Positions 44,788-52,868 of a stretch of DNA of 64,000 nucleotides are shown one piece after another. The number at the start of each line of letters is the position of its first letter. Position 1 is the first letter of the stretch. A program made the translations under genes and the position numbers. The stretch is from assembly GCA_049889775.1 (NCBI GenBank), contig JBMHCT010000011.1, positions 372,001 to 436,000 of the forward strand. Reading direction: 5' to 3'. Source of the stretch: Jejuia sp049889775 (GTDB taxonomy: Bacteria > Bacteroidota > Bacteroidia > Flavobacteriales > Flavobacteriaceae). The notes beneath the pieces were generated by a model, which saw only the letters and a list, made by a program, of their open reading frames with translations, did not search any database and was not told where the DNA came from.

Positions 44788-45960
44788 TTAATCTTCAATC
44801 CTGTTTTCATCAAAGGCAGAAGGCAGTAGTTTAGGTATAAATTTAACAACAAGGGGTAAAAGTAAAGCTCCACCGGGTAACATAAATATGGCTAAACTAG
44901 GTATGGATTTAAAAATGTCGAGTAGTTGCTCTTGCACTTTTTGCTGTTCTTCTTTTGTTAAGTCTCGTTTTGTTGATTGGGTCAACAATATTAAAAGTTC
45001 TTTACTATCCTTTAGCTCTTGGTATAAACGTTTTCTGTTTCTAGTAATTAATTTTTTTACCATTTTACTAGAGTTGTTGTAAAAACTTTTTACCACGTTT
45101 TTAGAACTCAATAAGGCGATATTGCTCATGTTCACAGTATAAAACAAGTTCACCGCTTTTATAGATTGTTGTATTCTAGAAATACTAAGTTTTAAATCTT
45201 CACCAAGCTTTTCTAAAAAGTGCTGCTCTTCAACATCAATCATTTGGTCGCTCCAAGTTGCCATACAAGCGAGATCAAGTACATAGAATTTTTCTTCTTC
45301 TCCAGAAATAAGTTGAACAGCGTTTACGTAATCCAAATTTTCATTGTTGTTGTAGCGCAAAGAGGATTTAAAAAGTTCAATTAAACTATCATCATACTGG
45401 GTTTTTGTTGCTTTAGCATTTAAAACATCTAAAGAAATAGTGACAATGGCTGCTTCTAAATTTTTAATGTAAGTGATCGAAAATGAGTCTTGTCTGAGAT
45501 ATTCTTGATAAGCCAACACATCAATATACAGAAGTGCATTGATAATAAAGTAATTAAAATTTTTAGTGAGTACATTGCCATCAATCTGTATGCGCTTATG
45601 AATTATTTTTTCTAGTTGTTCGTTGGATTTTTTTCCGCCTAAGAGATCTTTGAAAAATGATGTTTTAATGGCTTTAATATCAGAATAAAAATCAATTACG
45701 CTATCAACAAAAGGTCTCGAACAATTAGCTTTATGATAAACATAGTATAACGCTAAACATAGATTCAATTTACAAATTTCTTCTTCCGTAAAATCCTTTT
45801 TTGGAAGGAGTTGGGCAACAATATTTTGATTGCTTCCATAAATAAATCCACAATCCCTTAGGCTATCATAAAACAATTCATTGTTGTATGAAAGCAAAAG
45901 ATCGTTTAAGCTAATTTCTCGCTCTAACTTTTTAATCCAGCCAGTTGCTGATGGGTTCAT
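44788..45960 (-). CDS. LETM1-like C-terminal domain protein
   Basis: A 390-residue protein of mostly helical, soluble character. The C-terminal segment, KVQEQLLDIFKSIPSLAIF and MLPGGALLLPLVVKFIPKLLPSAF (a hydrophobic membrane-like stretch at about 350-380), resembles the ribosome-binding/membrane region of mitochondrial LETM1. A family of Bacteroidota proteins with this ending is annotated as LETM1-related. The central part (about 200-290) has a TerB-like pattern (DLACMATWSDQMIDVEEQHFLEKLG), an acidic helical bundle with EExxFL. No known catalytic site. Gap of 25 bases from the convergent DUF3820 gene. Confidence 0.7.
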   Translation of the reverse strand: MNPSATGWIKKLEREISLNDLLLSYNNELFYDSLRDCGFIYGSNQNIVAQLLPKKDFTEEEICKLNLCLALYYVYHKANCSRPFVDSVIDFYSDIKAIKTSFFKDLLGGKKSNEQLEKIIHKRIQIDGNVLTKNFNYFIINALLYIDVLAYQEYLRQDSFSITYIKNLEAAIVTISLDVLNAKATKTQYDDSLIELFKSSLRYNNNENLDYVNAVQLISGEEEKFYVLDLACMATWSDQMIDVEEQHFLEKLGEDLKLSISRIQQSIKAVNLFYTVNMSNIALLSSKNVVKSFYNNSSKMVKKLITRNRKRLYQELKDSKELLILLTQSTKRDLTKEEQQKVQEQLLDIFKSIPSLAIFMLPGGALLLPLVVKFIPKLLPSAFDENRIED

Positions 45961-45991
45961 TATATTTTAGGTTGGTTTAATTTAATCACAA

Positions 45992-46228
45992 TTACTCATT
46001 ATACACTTGTCCGCGCCTAGGTTTTAGGGCATCTCTCACAGGTTTCATTTGCGCTTCTGTAACCACCATAAACGCTACAACATGTAGCTCGCTTACATTT
46101 TCTGTTCCGGTTATATTGATGTCTAAATCTTTAGATACGATGTATTCTTTAAGGTGAATTTCATGATGCTCTGCAATTTTTTGGGCATCGGGACCATGAA
46201 AGTCCCAAATCAATTTAAGTTTTCGCAT
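45992..46228 (-). CDS. conserved hypothetical protein, flavobacterial
   Basis: A 78-residue cytoplasmic protein beginning MRKLKLIWDFHGPDAQKIAEHH, His-rich and mixed alpha/beta, with KDLDINITGTENVSELHVVAFMVV in the middle and a basic end. The pattern is one I associate with short conserved flavobacterial proteins adjacent to the LETM1-like gene. The histidines could bind metal, but this is a guess. No domain name can be given. 31 bases upstream of the LETM1-like gene on the same strand. Confidence 0.65.
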   Translation of the reverse strand: MRKLKLIWDFHGPDAQKIAEHHEIHLKEYIVSKDLDINITGTENVSELHVVAFMVVTEAQMKPVRDALKPRRGQVYNE

Positions 46229-46325
46229 TTACAATATCAATTCGAAATATTACAGTGTTAAAATTAGTGTAATATGCATTAAAAATTCAAAATAAAACTC
46301 ATTAATTTGCGTTTGTTAATCCAAC

Positions 46326-46355
46326 TTGACATAAAGTGATATATTAGTATTTTTG
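46326..46355 (+). promoter_or_regulatory. Bacteroidota-type promoter of the PpiC/SurA operon
   Basis: TTG (46326-46328), a 19-base spacer and TATTTTTG (46348-46355), a full consensus match. The ATG of the first folding-factor gene follows at 46381. The spacing equals that before rpmB. Confidence 0.82.
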
Positions 46356-46380
46356 TATCCGTTTTATATATTCATATTAC

Positions 46381-48333
46381 ATGTTTAGAATGAAGTTTTC
46401 TACCGTATTTACAGTGTTGTTTTTTGTTTCCCTATTAAAGGCTCAAACCACCAAGAAAGATGTTTTATTTACCGTTGATGATGAACCAGTTTATGTGTCT
46501 GAATTTTTGCGCGTGTACAATAAAAATCTCAACTTAGTACAGGATGAGTCTCAAAAAGATGTTGATGAATATTTGAAATTGTTCACAAACTACAAGCTAA
46601 AACTTAAGGAGGCGAAAGCTCAAGGTTTGCACGAAAAGCCGAAGTATATAAAAGAACTGGAAAAATATAGGAAGCAACTTGCTAAAAACTATATTACTGA
46701 TGCTGAGGTGAGTGAGGCTTTGATTAAAGAAGCTTATGATAATATATCTTCTGAAGTGAACGCTACACATATATTGGTGAAAATTGATGAAAGCGCAAGT
46801 CCAGAAGATACATTGGTAGCCTACAATAAAATAGTGGATTTAAGAAAAAGAGCAGAGAAAGAGGGTTTTGAGAAAGTACGAAAGGAAATTCATGATGGAA
46901 AAACCCTGTATGGGGAAGAATTAGGATGGTTCTCTGGTTTTAGAATGGTATATAAATTTGAGAAGGTAGCTTTCAATACGGCCGTTGGTGAAATATCTCA
47001 ACCGTTTAGAACGCGTTTTGGTTACCATATTGTAAATGTTTTAGATAAGCGCAAAGCTAGAGGAGAGCGTACCGTTAAGCATATAATGATAATGCACAAG
47101 AATAATGATTCCATAGATAGAGGTGAGTCTAGAATTAACGAAATATATACAAAATTGGAACAGGGTGAATCTTTTGAGGCTTTGGCAAAACAGTTTTCTG
47201 AAGATAAAAATTCAGCGTCTCAAGGTGGATTATTAAAGGCGTTTTCTGCGGGACAATTAAGAGCGCCAGTATTTGAGGAAACCGCATTTTCGCTTGAAAA
47301 TAAAGGAGATATATCAAATCCAATAAAATCTCAATATGGATGGCACATCATAAAACTAGAAAATTCTAAACCCATAGGTTCTTTTCAGGATTTGCAAGCA
47401 GAATTAGAAACTAAGGTAAAGCGAGATGCGCGCTCTCAACTTATCGATGATGCCTTGTATGCTAAACTTAAGGCCAAATACAATATTCCAGAAAAAACAC
47501 CAGATTTGAGTTATTTTACTTCAATATTAAATGAAGATTTTTACAAACGTAATTGGGAGGTGCCTGCGGATTTGAAAGGTGAAACTGCCTTGGTGACGAT
47601 TGGTAAGAAAACTTTAAATTATAGTGATTTTGCAGATTATCTATTGTCATATCAAAAAAGAATTAGGGGAAGACAAGACTTTAAAAGTATTGTAGAAAAA
47701 GCCTATGAGCTTTTTTTGAATACAAACTTGAGAGACTATGAGGAGGAGAATCTTGAAAATGATAATGAAGATTTTGCGCATATTTTAGCAGAATATCGCG
47801 ACGGTTTGCTGTTGTTTGATTTGATGGAGTCTACAATTTGGCAGGCTGCTAAAACCGACTCTGTTGAGGTTGAAGCATTTTATCAAAAAAATAGAGAAAA
47901 TTATTTTGAGCCAGAACATGCTTTTACGCAGGTAGCATCTTCTCCAAATAAAAGGGTTATAAAAAAGGTGTTGAAATTACTGAAAGAGAATATGCCCTTG
48001 GAGAATATAAAAAAGTTAGTTAATACCAACGGAGAGGTTAATATTATCTTCACTCAGGATACTATGAATGTTAATCATCAGGCATTACCAAAAAACTTCG
48101 ATTTGAAAGAGGGGTTATCTGATGTTTATAAACATAATGATAGTTTTATAGTTGCGAAAGTTGGAGAAGTGTTTCCTAAAAAATTAAAACCTTTTGATGA
48201 GGTTAAAGGGCTTGTGATGAGTGATTATCAAAACAATAAAGAAAACCTTTGGATTGAAGAGCTAAAACAGAAGTATAAAGTAGATGTAAATACCGAAGCG
48301 CTCAAAAAGGTTAAAGCAGAAATTAAGCAATAG
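46381..48333 (+). CDS. periplasmic peptidylprolyl isomerase with two PpiC domains
   Basis: A 650-residue exported folding factor. The signal peptide (from MFRMKFSTVF or the second ATG at 46390) ends AQTT. A SurA-type N-terminal helical region is followed by two parvulin rotamase domains: VNATHILVKIDES...GFRMVYKFEKVAF (about 120-225) and ERTVKHIMIMHKNND...GGLLKAFSAGQLRAPVFEETAF (about 225-345), and a long C-terminal chaperone-like region. It helps outer-membrane proteins fold in the periplasm. Its stop shares a base with the GTG of the next gene, forming an operon with two further chaperones and MoxR. Confidence 0.92.
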   Translation: MFRMKFSTVFTVLFFVSLLKAQTTKKDVLFTVDDEPVYVSEFLRVYNKNLNLVQDESQKDVDEYLKLFTNYKLKLKEAKAQGLHEKPKYIKELEKYRKQLAKNYITDAEVSEALIKEAYDNISSEVNATHILVKIDESASPEDTLVAYNKIVDLRKRAEKEGFEKVRKEIHDGKTLYGEELGWFSGFRMVYKFEKVAFNTAVGEISQPFRTRFGYHIVNVLDKRKARGERTVKHIMIMHKNNDSIDRGESRINEIYTKLEQGESFEALAKQFSEDKNSASQGGLLKAFSAGQLRAPVFEETAFSLENKGDISNPIKSQYGWHIIKLENSKPIGSFQDLQAELETKVKRDARSQLIDDALYAKLKAKYNIPEKTPDLSYFTSILNEDFYKRNWEVPADLKGETALVTIGKKTLNYSDFADYLLSYQKRIRGRQDFKSIVEKAYELFLNTNLRDYEEENLENDNEDFAHILAEYRDGLLLFDLMESTIWQAAKTDSVEVEAFYQKNRENYFEPEHAFTQVASSPNKRVIKKVLKLLKENMPLENIKKLVNTNGEVNIIFTQDTMNVNHQALPKNFDLKEGLSDVYKHNDSFIVAKVGEVFPKKLKPFDEVKGLVMSDYQNNKENLWIEELKQKYKVDVNTEALKKVKAEIKQ

Positions 48334-49187
48334 TGCATATAAAATCCCTCATTTTATTAAGTGTTGTCTTTATTTTGACATCCTGTGATATTTTCAAAAA
48401 CTCGGATGATAGAAAACCTATTGCGAGAGTTAATGAACACTATCTATACAAGGATGAGTTAAAGAGCGTTATTGCTGAGGGTATTTCAGGTCAAGATAGT
48501 ATTGTTTTGGCTCGTAATTTTATTAATAAATGGGCGACGCAGCAATTGTTAATAGATGGTGCTCAATTTAATTTAAGTGAAGAGAAGCAGTCTAACTTTA
48601 ATAGACTTGTGGAACAATATAAAAACGATCTTTATAGTAAAGCATATTTAGAAGCCCTAGTTAAAAAAAATTTGGATACGGTTGTTGGTGATGACGAAAC
48701 AGAAAAGTACTACCAAGTAAACAAGGATGCTTTTAGGTTGAATGAAGAACTTTTAAAGTTGAGATACCTGCATGTTGATGAAAATATTATCAATTTTAAA
48801 AATATTAAGGAGCGTTTCAAAAGGTTTGATGACGAAGACAAAACGTATCTAGATTCCATTGCTATTCAGTTTAAGTCTTACTCTTTGAATGATTCCATTT
48901 GGGTAAAAATGAATCAGGTGGTTTCAAAAATACCTGGCGTTAATTCTGAAAATAAAAATCAACTGTTAAAAAAATCTAATTTTGTAGAGCTCAAAGATTC
49001 ATTAGGAGTATATTTGATGCAAGTAAATGATGTCTTACTGCGTAACGACATTGCACCCCTAGAGTATGTAAAACCTACGATTAATCAAATTGTGATTAAT
49101 AAACGAAAGTTAGAGCTCATCAAGAAATTAGAAAAAGATATCACAAAAGATGCAATTGAAAATAAAGAATTTGAAATCTATAATTAG
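48333..49187 (+). CDS. SurA N-domain-like lipoprotein
   Basis: A 284-residue lipoprotein starting at GTG, overlapping the previous stop by one base. The signal is IKSLILLSVVFILTSC, with Cys18 lipidated. The remainder is helical: RVNEHYLYKDELKSVIAEG resembles the SurA-type N-terminal chaperone region (compare VNDEPVYVSEFL in the preceding protein), but I see no complete parvulin rotamase domain. It may be a chaperone-only partner that anchors the folding machinery to a membrane. It overlaps the following SurA-like gene by 38 bases. Confidence 0.78.
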   Translation: MHIKSLILLSVVFILTSCDIFKNSDDRKPIARVNEHYLYKDELKSVIAEGISGQDSIVLARNFINKWATQQLLIDGAQFNLSEEKQSNFNRLVEQYKNDLYSKAYLEALVKKNLDTVVGDDETEKYYQVNKDAFRLNEELLKLRYLHVDENIINFKNIKERFKRFDDEDKTYLDSIAIQFKSYSLNDSIWVKMNQVVSKIPGVNSENKNQLLKKSNFVELKDSLGVYLMQVNDVLLRNDIAPLEYVKPTINQIVINKRKLELIKKLEKDITKDAIENKEFEIYN

Positions 49188-50595
49188 TGTAATAGCACTG
49201 CTTTTTATAAGTGCTATACAAGCTCAGGAAATTATTGAGGATACGCCTGTGGAAGCTGAGCAAGAGACTAAAGAAAACATAAAAGATTCAACACCTTCGT
49301 TTAAACCAATAAAGGTTGATGGTGTTGCAGGTGTAGTTGGCGACTATATTGTGCTAAATTCCGATATTGAAAAGGAGCGTCTACAATTAGAAGCATCTGG
49401 CGTTAATACAAAGGAAATTTCAAGTTGTGAATTATTTGGAAAGCTTTTAGAGAACAAACTCTATGCACACCAGGCTATCCAGGATAGTATCATCGTTTCT
49501 GATTCAGAAATAAGAAATAATGTTGAATATCAAATGCAACAATTCCTAGCTCAGGTTAATGGAGATATCAATCGTTTGTTGAAAATTTATAACAAAGACT
49601 CAGAAGAAGGTCTTAAAGAGGAAATGTTTAACGCTAATAAAGATATGATGCTTGCCGGTCGTATGCAGTCTAAAGTCGTTGAAGAAGTTGATATTACACC
49701 AGAGGAAGTAAGACAGTTCTTTAATAAAATTCCTAAAGAAGAACGGCCAAACTTTGGAACAGAATTAAAGGTAGCACAAATAGTTGTAGAACCTAAAGTT
49801 GAAGATGAAGAAAGACAAAGAATTATTAACCAATTAGAAGGTTTTAAACGAGATGTTGAGGAAAACGGGGCTAGTTTCAGATCTAAGGTTATTCTTTATG
49901 GACAAGATCCTGGTATAAAGCAATCGGGATATAAGTACACCCTTAATAGAAATAAACCAAGGATGGTTAAAGAGTTTAGAGAAGCGGCTTTCTCATTACA
50001 AGAAGGTCAGGTTTCCGAGCCTTTTGAGACAGATTTTGGTTTTCATATCGTGTATTGTGAAAAAATTAGAGGACAGGAGTATGATGTCAGTCATGTGCTC
50101 TTAATTCCGAAAGTATCAAATGAAGCCAAACTTGAAGCCAAAGAAAAATTAGAAAAGGTACGTCAGCAAATAGTTGATGGGGAAATTACTTTTGCTGAAG
50201 CTGCCAAAAATATTAGTGATGAAAAAGAAACAAAATATGATGGTGGGCAGCTTATAAATCCTGAAACGCAGGATTATAATTTTGAATTAACTCGAATGGA
50301 TCCAGAGCTATATTCTCAAATACAAAACTTAAAAGATGGTGAAATCAGTCCAGTAGTAGCTGAAACAGATCGCTCTAATAAACTTAAATTTAAAATCTTA
50401 ACGGTTTCAGATAGGATAGAGGATCATCAAGCAGATTATGCCAAAGATTTTTTAAAGATCAAGGAATTGGCCTTGAATGAGAAAAAAATAAAAGCTATTG
50501 AGAAATGGCAGGCTGAAAAAATTGAAGATACCTACATTAAAATCACAGGCAATATGCGAGATTGTGAGTTTAATAGTAATTGGTTAAAAAAGTAA
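49150..50595 (+). CDS. SurA-like periplasmic peptidylprolyl isomerase
   Basis: A 481-residue protein with signal peptide ending AIQAQ (about residue 25). Order: SurA N-terminal domain (VDGVAGVVGDYIVLNSDIEKER, the classic SurA start), first parvulin domain (ELKVAQIVVEPK...FREAAFSLQEGQVSEPFETDFGFHIV), second parvulin domain (YDVSHVLLIPKV...AAKNISDEKETKYDGGQ), and a C-terminal helix. Each segment matches SurA. It starts 38 bases inside the lipoprotein gene; no other ATG fits. Works with the preceding two proteins in outer-membrane protein assembly. Confidence 0.92.
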   Translation: MQLKIKNLKSIISVIALLFISAIQAQEIIEDTPVEAEQETKENIKDSTPSFKPIKVDGVAGVVGDYIVLNSDIEKERLQLEASGVNTKEISSCELFGKLLENKLYAHQAIQDSIIVSDSEIRNNVEYQMQQFLAQVNGDINRLLKIYNKDSEEGLKEEMFNANKDMMLAGRMQSKVVEEVDITPEEVRQFFNKIPKEERPNFGTELKVAQIVVEPKVEDEERQRIINQLEGFKRDVEENGASFRSKVILYGQDPGIKQSGYKYTLNRNKPRMVKEFREAAFSLQEGQVSEPFETDFGFHIVYCEKIRGQEYDVSHVLLIPKVSNEAKLEAKEKLEKVRQQIVDGEITFAEAAKNISDEKETKYDGGQLINPETQDYNFELTRMDPELYSQIQNLKDGEISPVVAETDRSNKLKFKILTVSDRIEDHQADYAKDFLKIKELALNEKKIKAIEKWQAEKIEDTYIKITGNMRDCEFNSNWLKK

Positions 50596-50598
50596 ATT

Positions 50599-51552
50599 AT
50601 GTCTGATGTAGCTGAAATTGAGCAATTTATAAAAAAGTATGGCGACTTAAAGCAAGAAATTGCAAAAGTTATTGTTGGGCAAGATACAGTTGTCAACCAA
50701 ATTTTAATTTCTATTTTTTCTGGTGGACATTCATTGCTTATCGGAGTTCCTGGTCTAGCTAAAACCTTAATGGTGAATACCATTGCGCAAGCGTTGGGAT
50801 TGGACTTTAAGCGTATTCAATTTACCCCGGATTTAATGCCTAGTGATATTCTAGGAAGCGAAATTTTGGATGAAGACCGCCATTTTAAATTTGTTAAAGG
50901 ACCAATTTTTGCGAACATTATATTAGCTGACGAGATAAACCGTACACCACCTAAAACGCAAGCAGCACTTTTGGAAGCTATGCAAGAAAGAGCTGTTACT
51001 GTTGCAGGACATCATTATAAATTAGATCTACCATATTTCGTCTTGGCAACACAAAATCCAATTGAGCAAGAGGGAACTTATCCTTTGCCCGAAGCCCAAT
51101 TAGACCGGTTTATGTTCGCCATTAATTTAGAATATCCATCATTTAAAGAAGAAGTACAAGTTGTAAAGTCTACGACCAATGATGTTGCTGTAAAAGTAAA
51201 TGCGTTATTTACAGATAAGGAAATCTTAGAATTTCAACACGTAATTAGGCGTATTCCTGTTACAGATAATGTTATTGAATATGCGGTGAGTATGGTGGGT
51301 AAAACACGACCTAATGGTGACACTGCTCCAGATTTGGTGAAGCAATACATAGACTGGGGTGCTGGCCCAAGAGCATCGCAAAACCTTATTTTAGCTGCGA
51401 AAACTCATGCGGCTATTAATGGGAAATTTTCTCCAGATAATGAAGATGTTCAAGCCGTCGCCACAAGTATTTTAAGGCACAGAATCATTAAGAGCTACAA
51501 AGCCGAGGCTGAAGGTATTACAGAAAATCAAATTATCAAGAGTTTGTTTTAG
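50599..51552 (+). CDS. MoxR family AAA+ ATPase
   Basis: A 317-residue AAA+ ATPase. Walker A is GVPGLAKTLM, Walker B is ILADEINRTPPKTQAALLEAMQE, sensor 1 is ATQNPIEQEGTYPLPEAQLDRF, and the lid follows. MoxR proteins work with VWA-domain partners as chaperones in the maturation of enzymes or the stress response. The usual partner genes (DUF58, Bat/VWA) do not follow; an acyltransferase does, sharing one base. It begins 3 bases after the surA-like stop, so it is in the folding-factor operon. Confidence 0.95.
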   Translation: MSDVAEIEQFIKKYGDLKQEIAKVIVGQDTVVNQILISIFSGGHSLLIGVPGLAKTLMVNTIAQALGLDFKRIQFTPDLMPSDILGSEILDEDRHFKFVKGPIFANIILADEINRTPPKTQAALLEAMQERAVTVAGHHYKLDLPYFVLATQNPIEQEGTYPLPEAQLDRFMFAINLEYPSFKEEVQVVKSTTNDVAVKVNALFTDKEILEFQHVIRRIPVTDNVIEYAVSMVGKTRPNGDTAPDLVKQYIDWGAGPRASQNLILAAKTHAAINGKFSPDNEDVQAVATSILRHRIIKSYKAEAEGITENQIIKSLF

Positions 51553-52685
51553 TGAAAACGAATGAAAGGAATTTTGGCCTAGACCTAATAAGGGTTATTG
51601 CCATTTCTTTGGTTCTTTTTTCTCATATGGCTCTATTGATTACACCCAATCAGCATGAAAGCGGTCTGTTTTTTATAAAGTTTTTTGGTGCCTTGGGTGT
51701 GGATATATTCTTCGTTTTAAGTGGTTTTTTAATTGGAGGCATTTTATTAAAACATATTAATAGCAAGGGTTTTAATAAGCGTACAATATTGTACTTCTGG
51801 ATAAGACGATGGTTCAGAACCTTACCCAACTACTTTTTAATCTTGGTAGTTAATATAATTATATCTTACCTCTTTCTTGAACAAGATTTTCCGTACTGGA
51901 AATACCTGTTTTTCATTCAAAATTTTTCATCTGCGCAGCCTGATTTTTTTACAGAATCTTGGAGTCTTAGTATTGAAGAGTTTGCATATATTTTGGTTCC
52001 GTTTATACTTCTTTTAATTGGACTAACAATAAAACGAATAACTGAAAAAACGTTTTTGATTGTCACGTTTGCTGCAATAATTCTATTGTTTTTTGTTAAG
52101 TTAAATTATCATCTTGGAGATATAGAAATAGGGGAGACTTGGAGCGGCAGTTTTCGTAAAGTGGTTATGTATCGTTTAGACAGTATTTATTATGGTTTTG
52201 TTGCGGCCTATCTTCATGGTAAGTATTTAGAGAGGATTGATAAATTCAAACTAACGTTATTAGGAATATCTGCAGTTCTATTCGTAGTTGTTCACGGTAT
52301 AATGTATACTTCAGGAAGTGATCCGGATGAACATTTACTCTTTTTCAATACGTTTTATTTACCGCTTTTAAGCGTAACTATTTTATTGCTTTTTCCTTTT
52401 ATGATGCATCTAAAGGCGTCAAAAACTGTTTCAAAAATAGTCACTCATATTTCAAAAACATCCTATGCATTATATCTTGTAAATTATAGCATTGTGCTTT
52501 TAACTATGGAAAGAATTTTTAAGGTGGATACTGAAATATTATTACACTTTAAAGTACTTATTGCGTTTTTGTTTCTACTTATTTCTTACCTATTAGCAGT
52601 AATTTTATATAGATTTTACGAAAAGCCAATGATGGATTTACGGGATCATCGAAAAATAAGGCGATTACTCTCAATAAAATCCTAA
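51552..52685 (+). CDS. acyltransferase family 3 membrane protein
   Basis: A 377-residue polytopic membrane protein, starting GTG at 51552, that overlaps the MoxR stop by one base. It has about 10 transmembrane segments and the acyltransferase 3 motif pattern: an N-terminal LDLIRVIAISLVLFSHM with the catalytic histidine in LFSHM, FFVLSGFLIGGILL, and R-x10-R-type FWIRRWFRTLPNY. These enzymes O-acetylate surface polysaccharides or peptidoglycan using acetyl-CoA from the cytoplasm. Donor and acceptor are not inferable. Confidence 0.9.
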   Translation: MKTNERNFGLDLIRVIAISLVLFSHMALLITPNQHESGLFFIKFFGALGVDIFFVLSGFLIGGILLKHINSKGFNKRTILYFWIRRWFRTLPNYFLILVVNIIISYLFLEQDFPYWKYLFFIQNFSSAQPDFFTESWSLSIEEFAYILVPFILLLIGLTIKRITEKTFLIVTFAAIILLFFVKLNYHLGDIEIGETWSGSFRKVVMYRLDSIYYGFVAAYLHGKYLERIDKFKLTLLGISAVLFVVVHGIMYTSGSDPDEHLLFFNTFYLPLLSVTILLLFPFMMHLKASKTVSKIVTHISKTSYALYLVNYSIVLLTMERIFKVDTEILLHFKVLIAFLFLLISYLLAVILYRFYEKPMMDLRDHRKIRRLLSIKS

Positions 52686-52868
52686 GAAATTCACAGTAAG
52701 AAGCTGTTTTTTGCTTGAAAAATGCAATCATTTGTTTTTATAATGGCACTATAATAATTAAGTATTAATACTTAGTTTTAATATGTTGTTTCTTGTTAAA
52801 TCTTTGCATTAAATTCGTATTTTGCGACGCTTTTTTAAACAAACCTTAAAACTGAAAAACTTCTTTAT

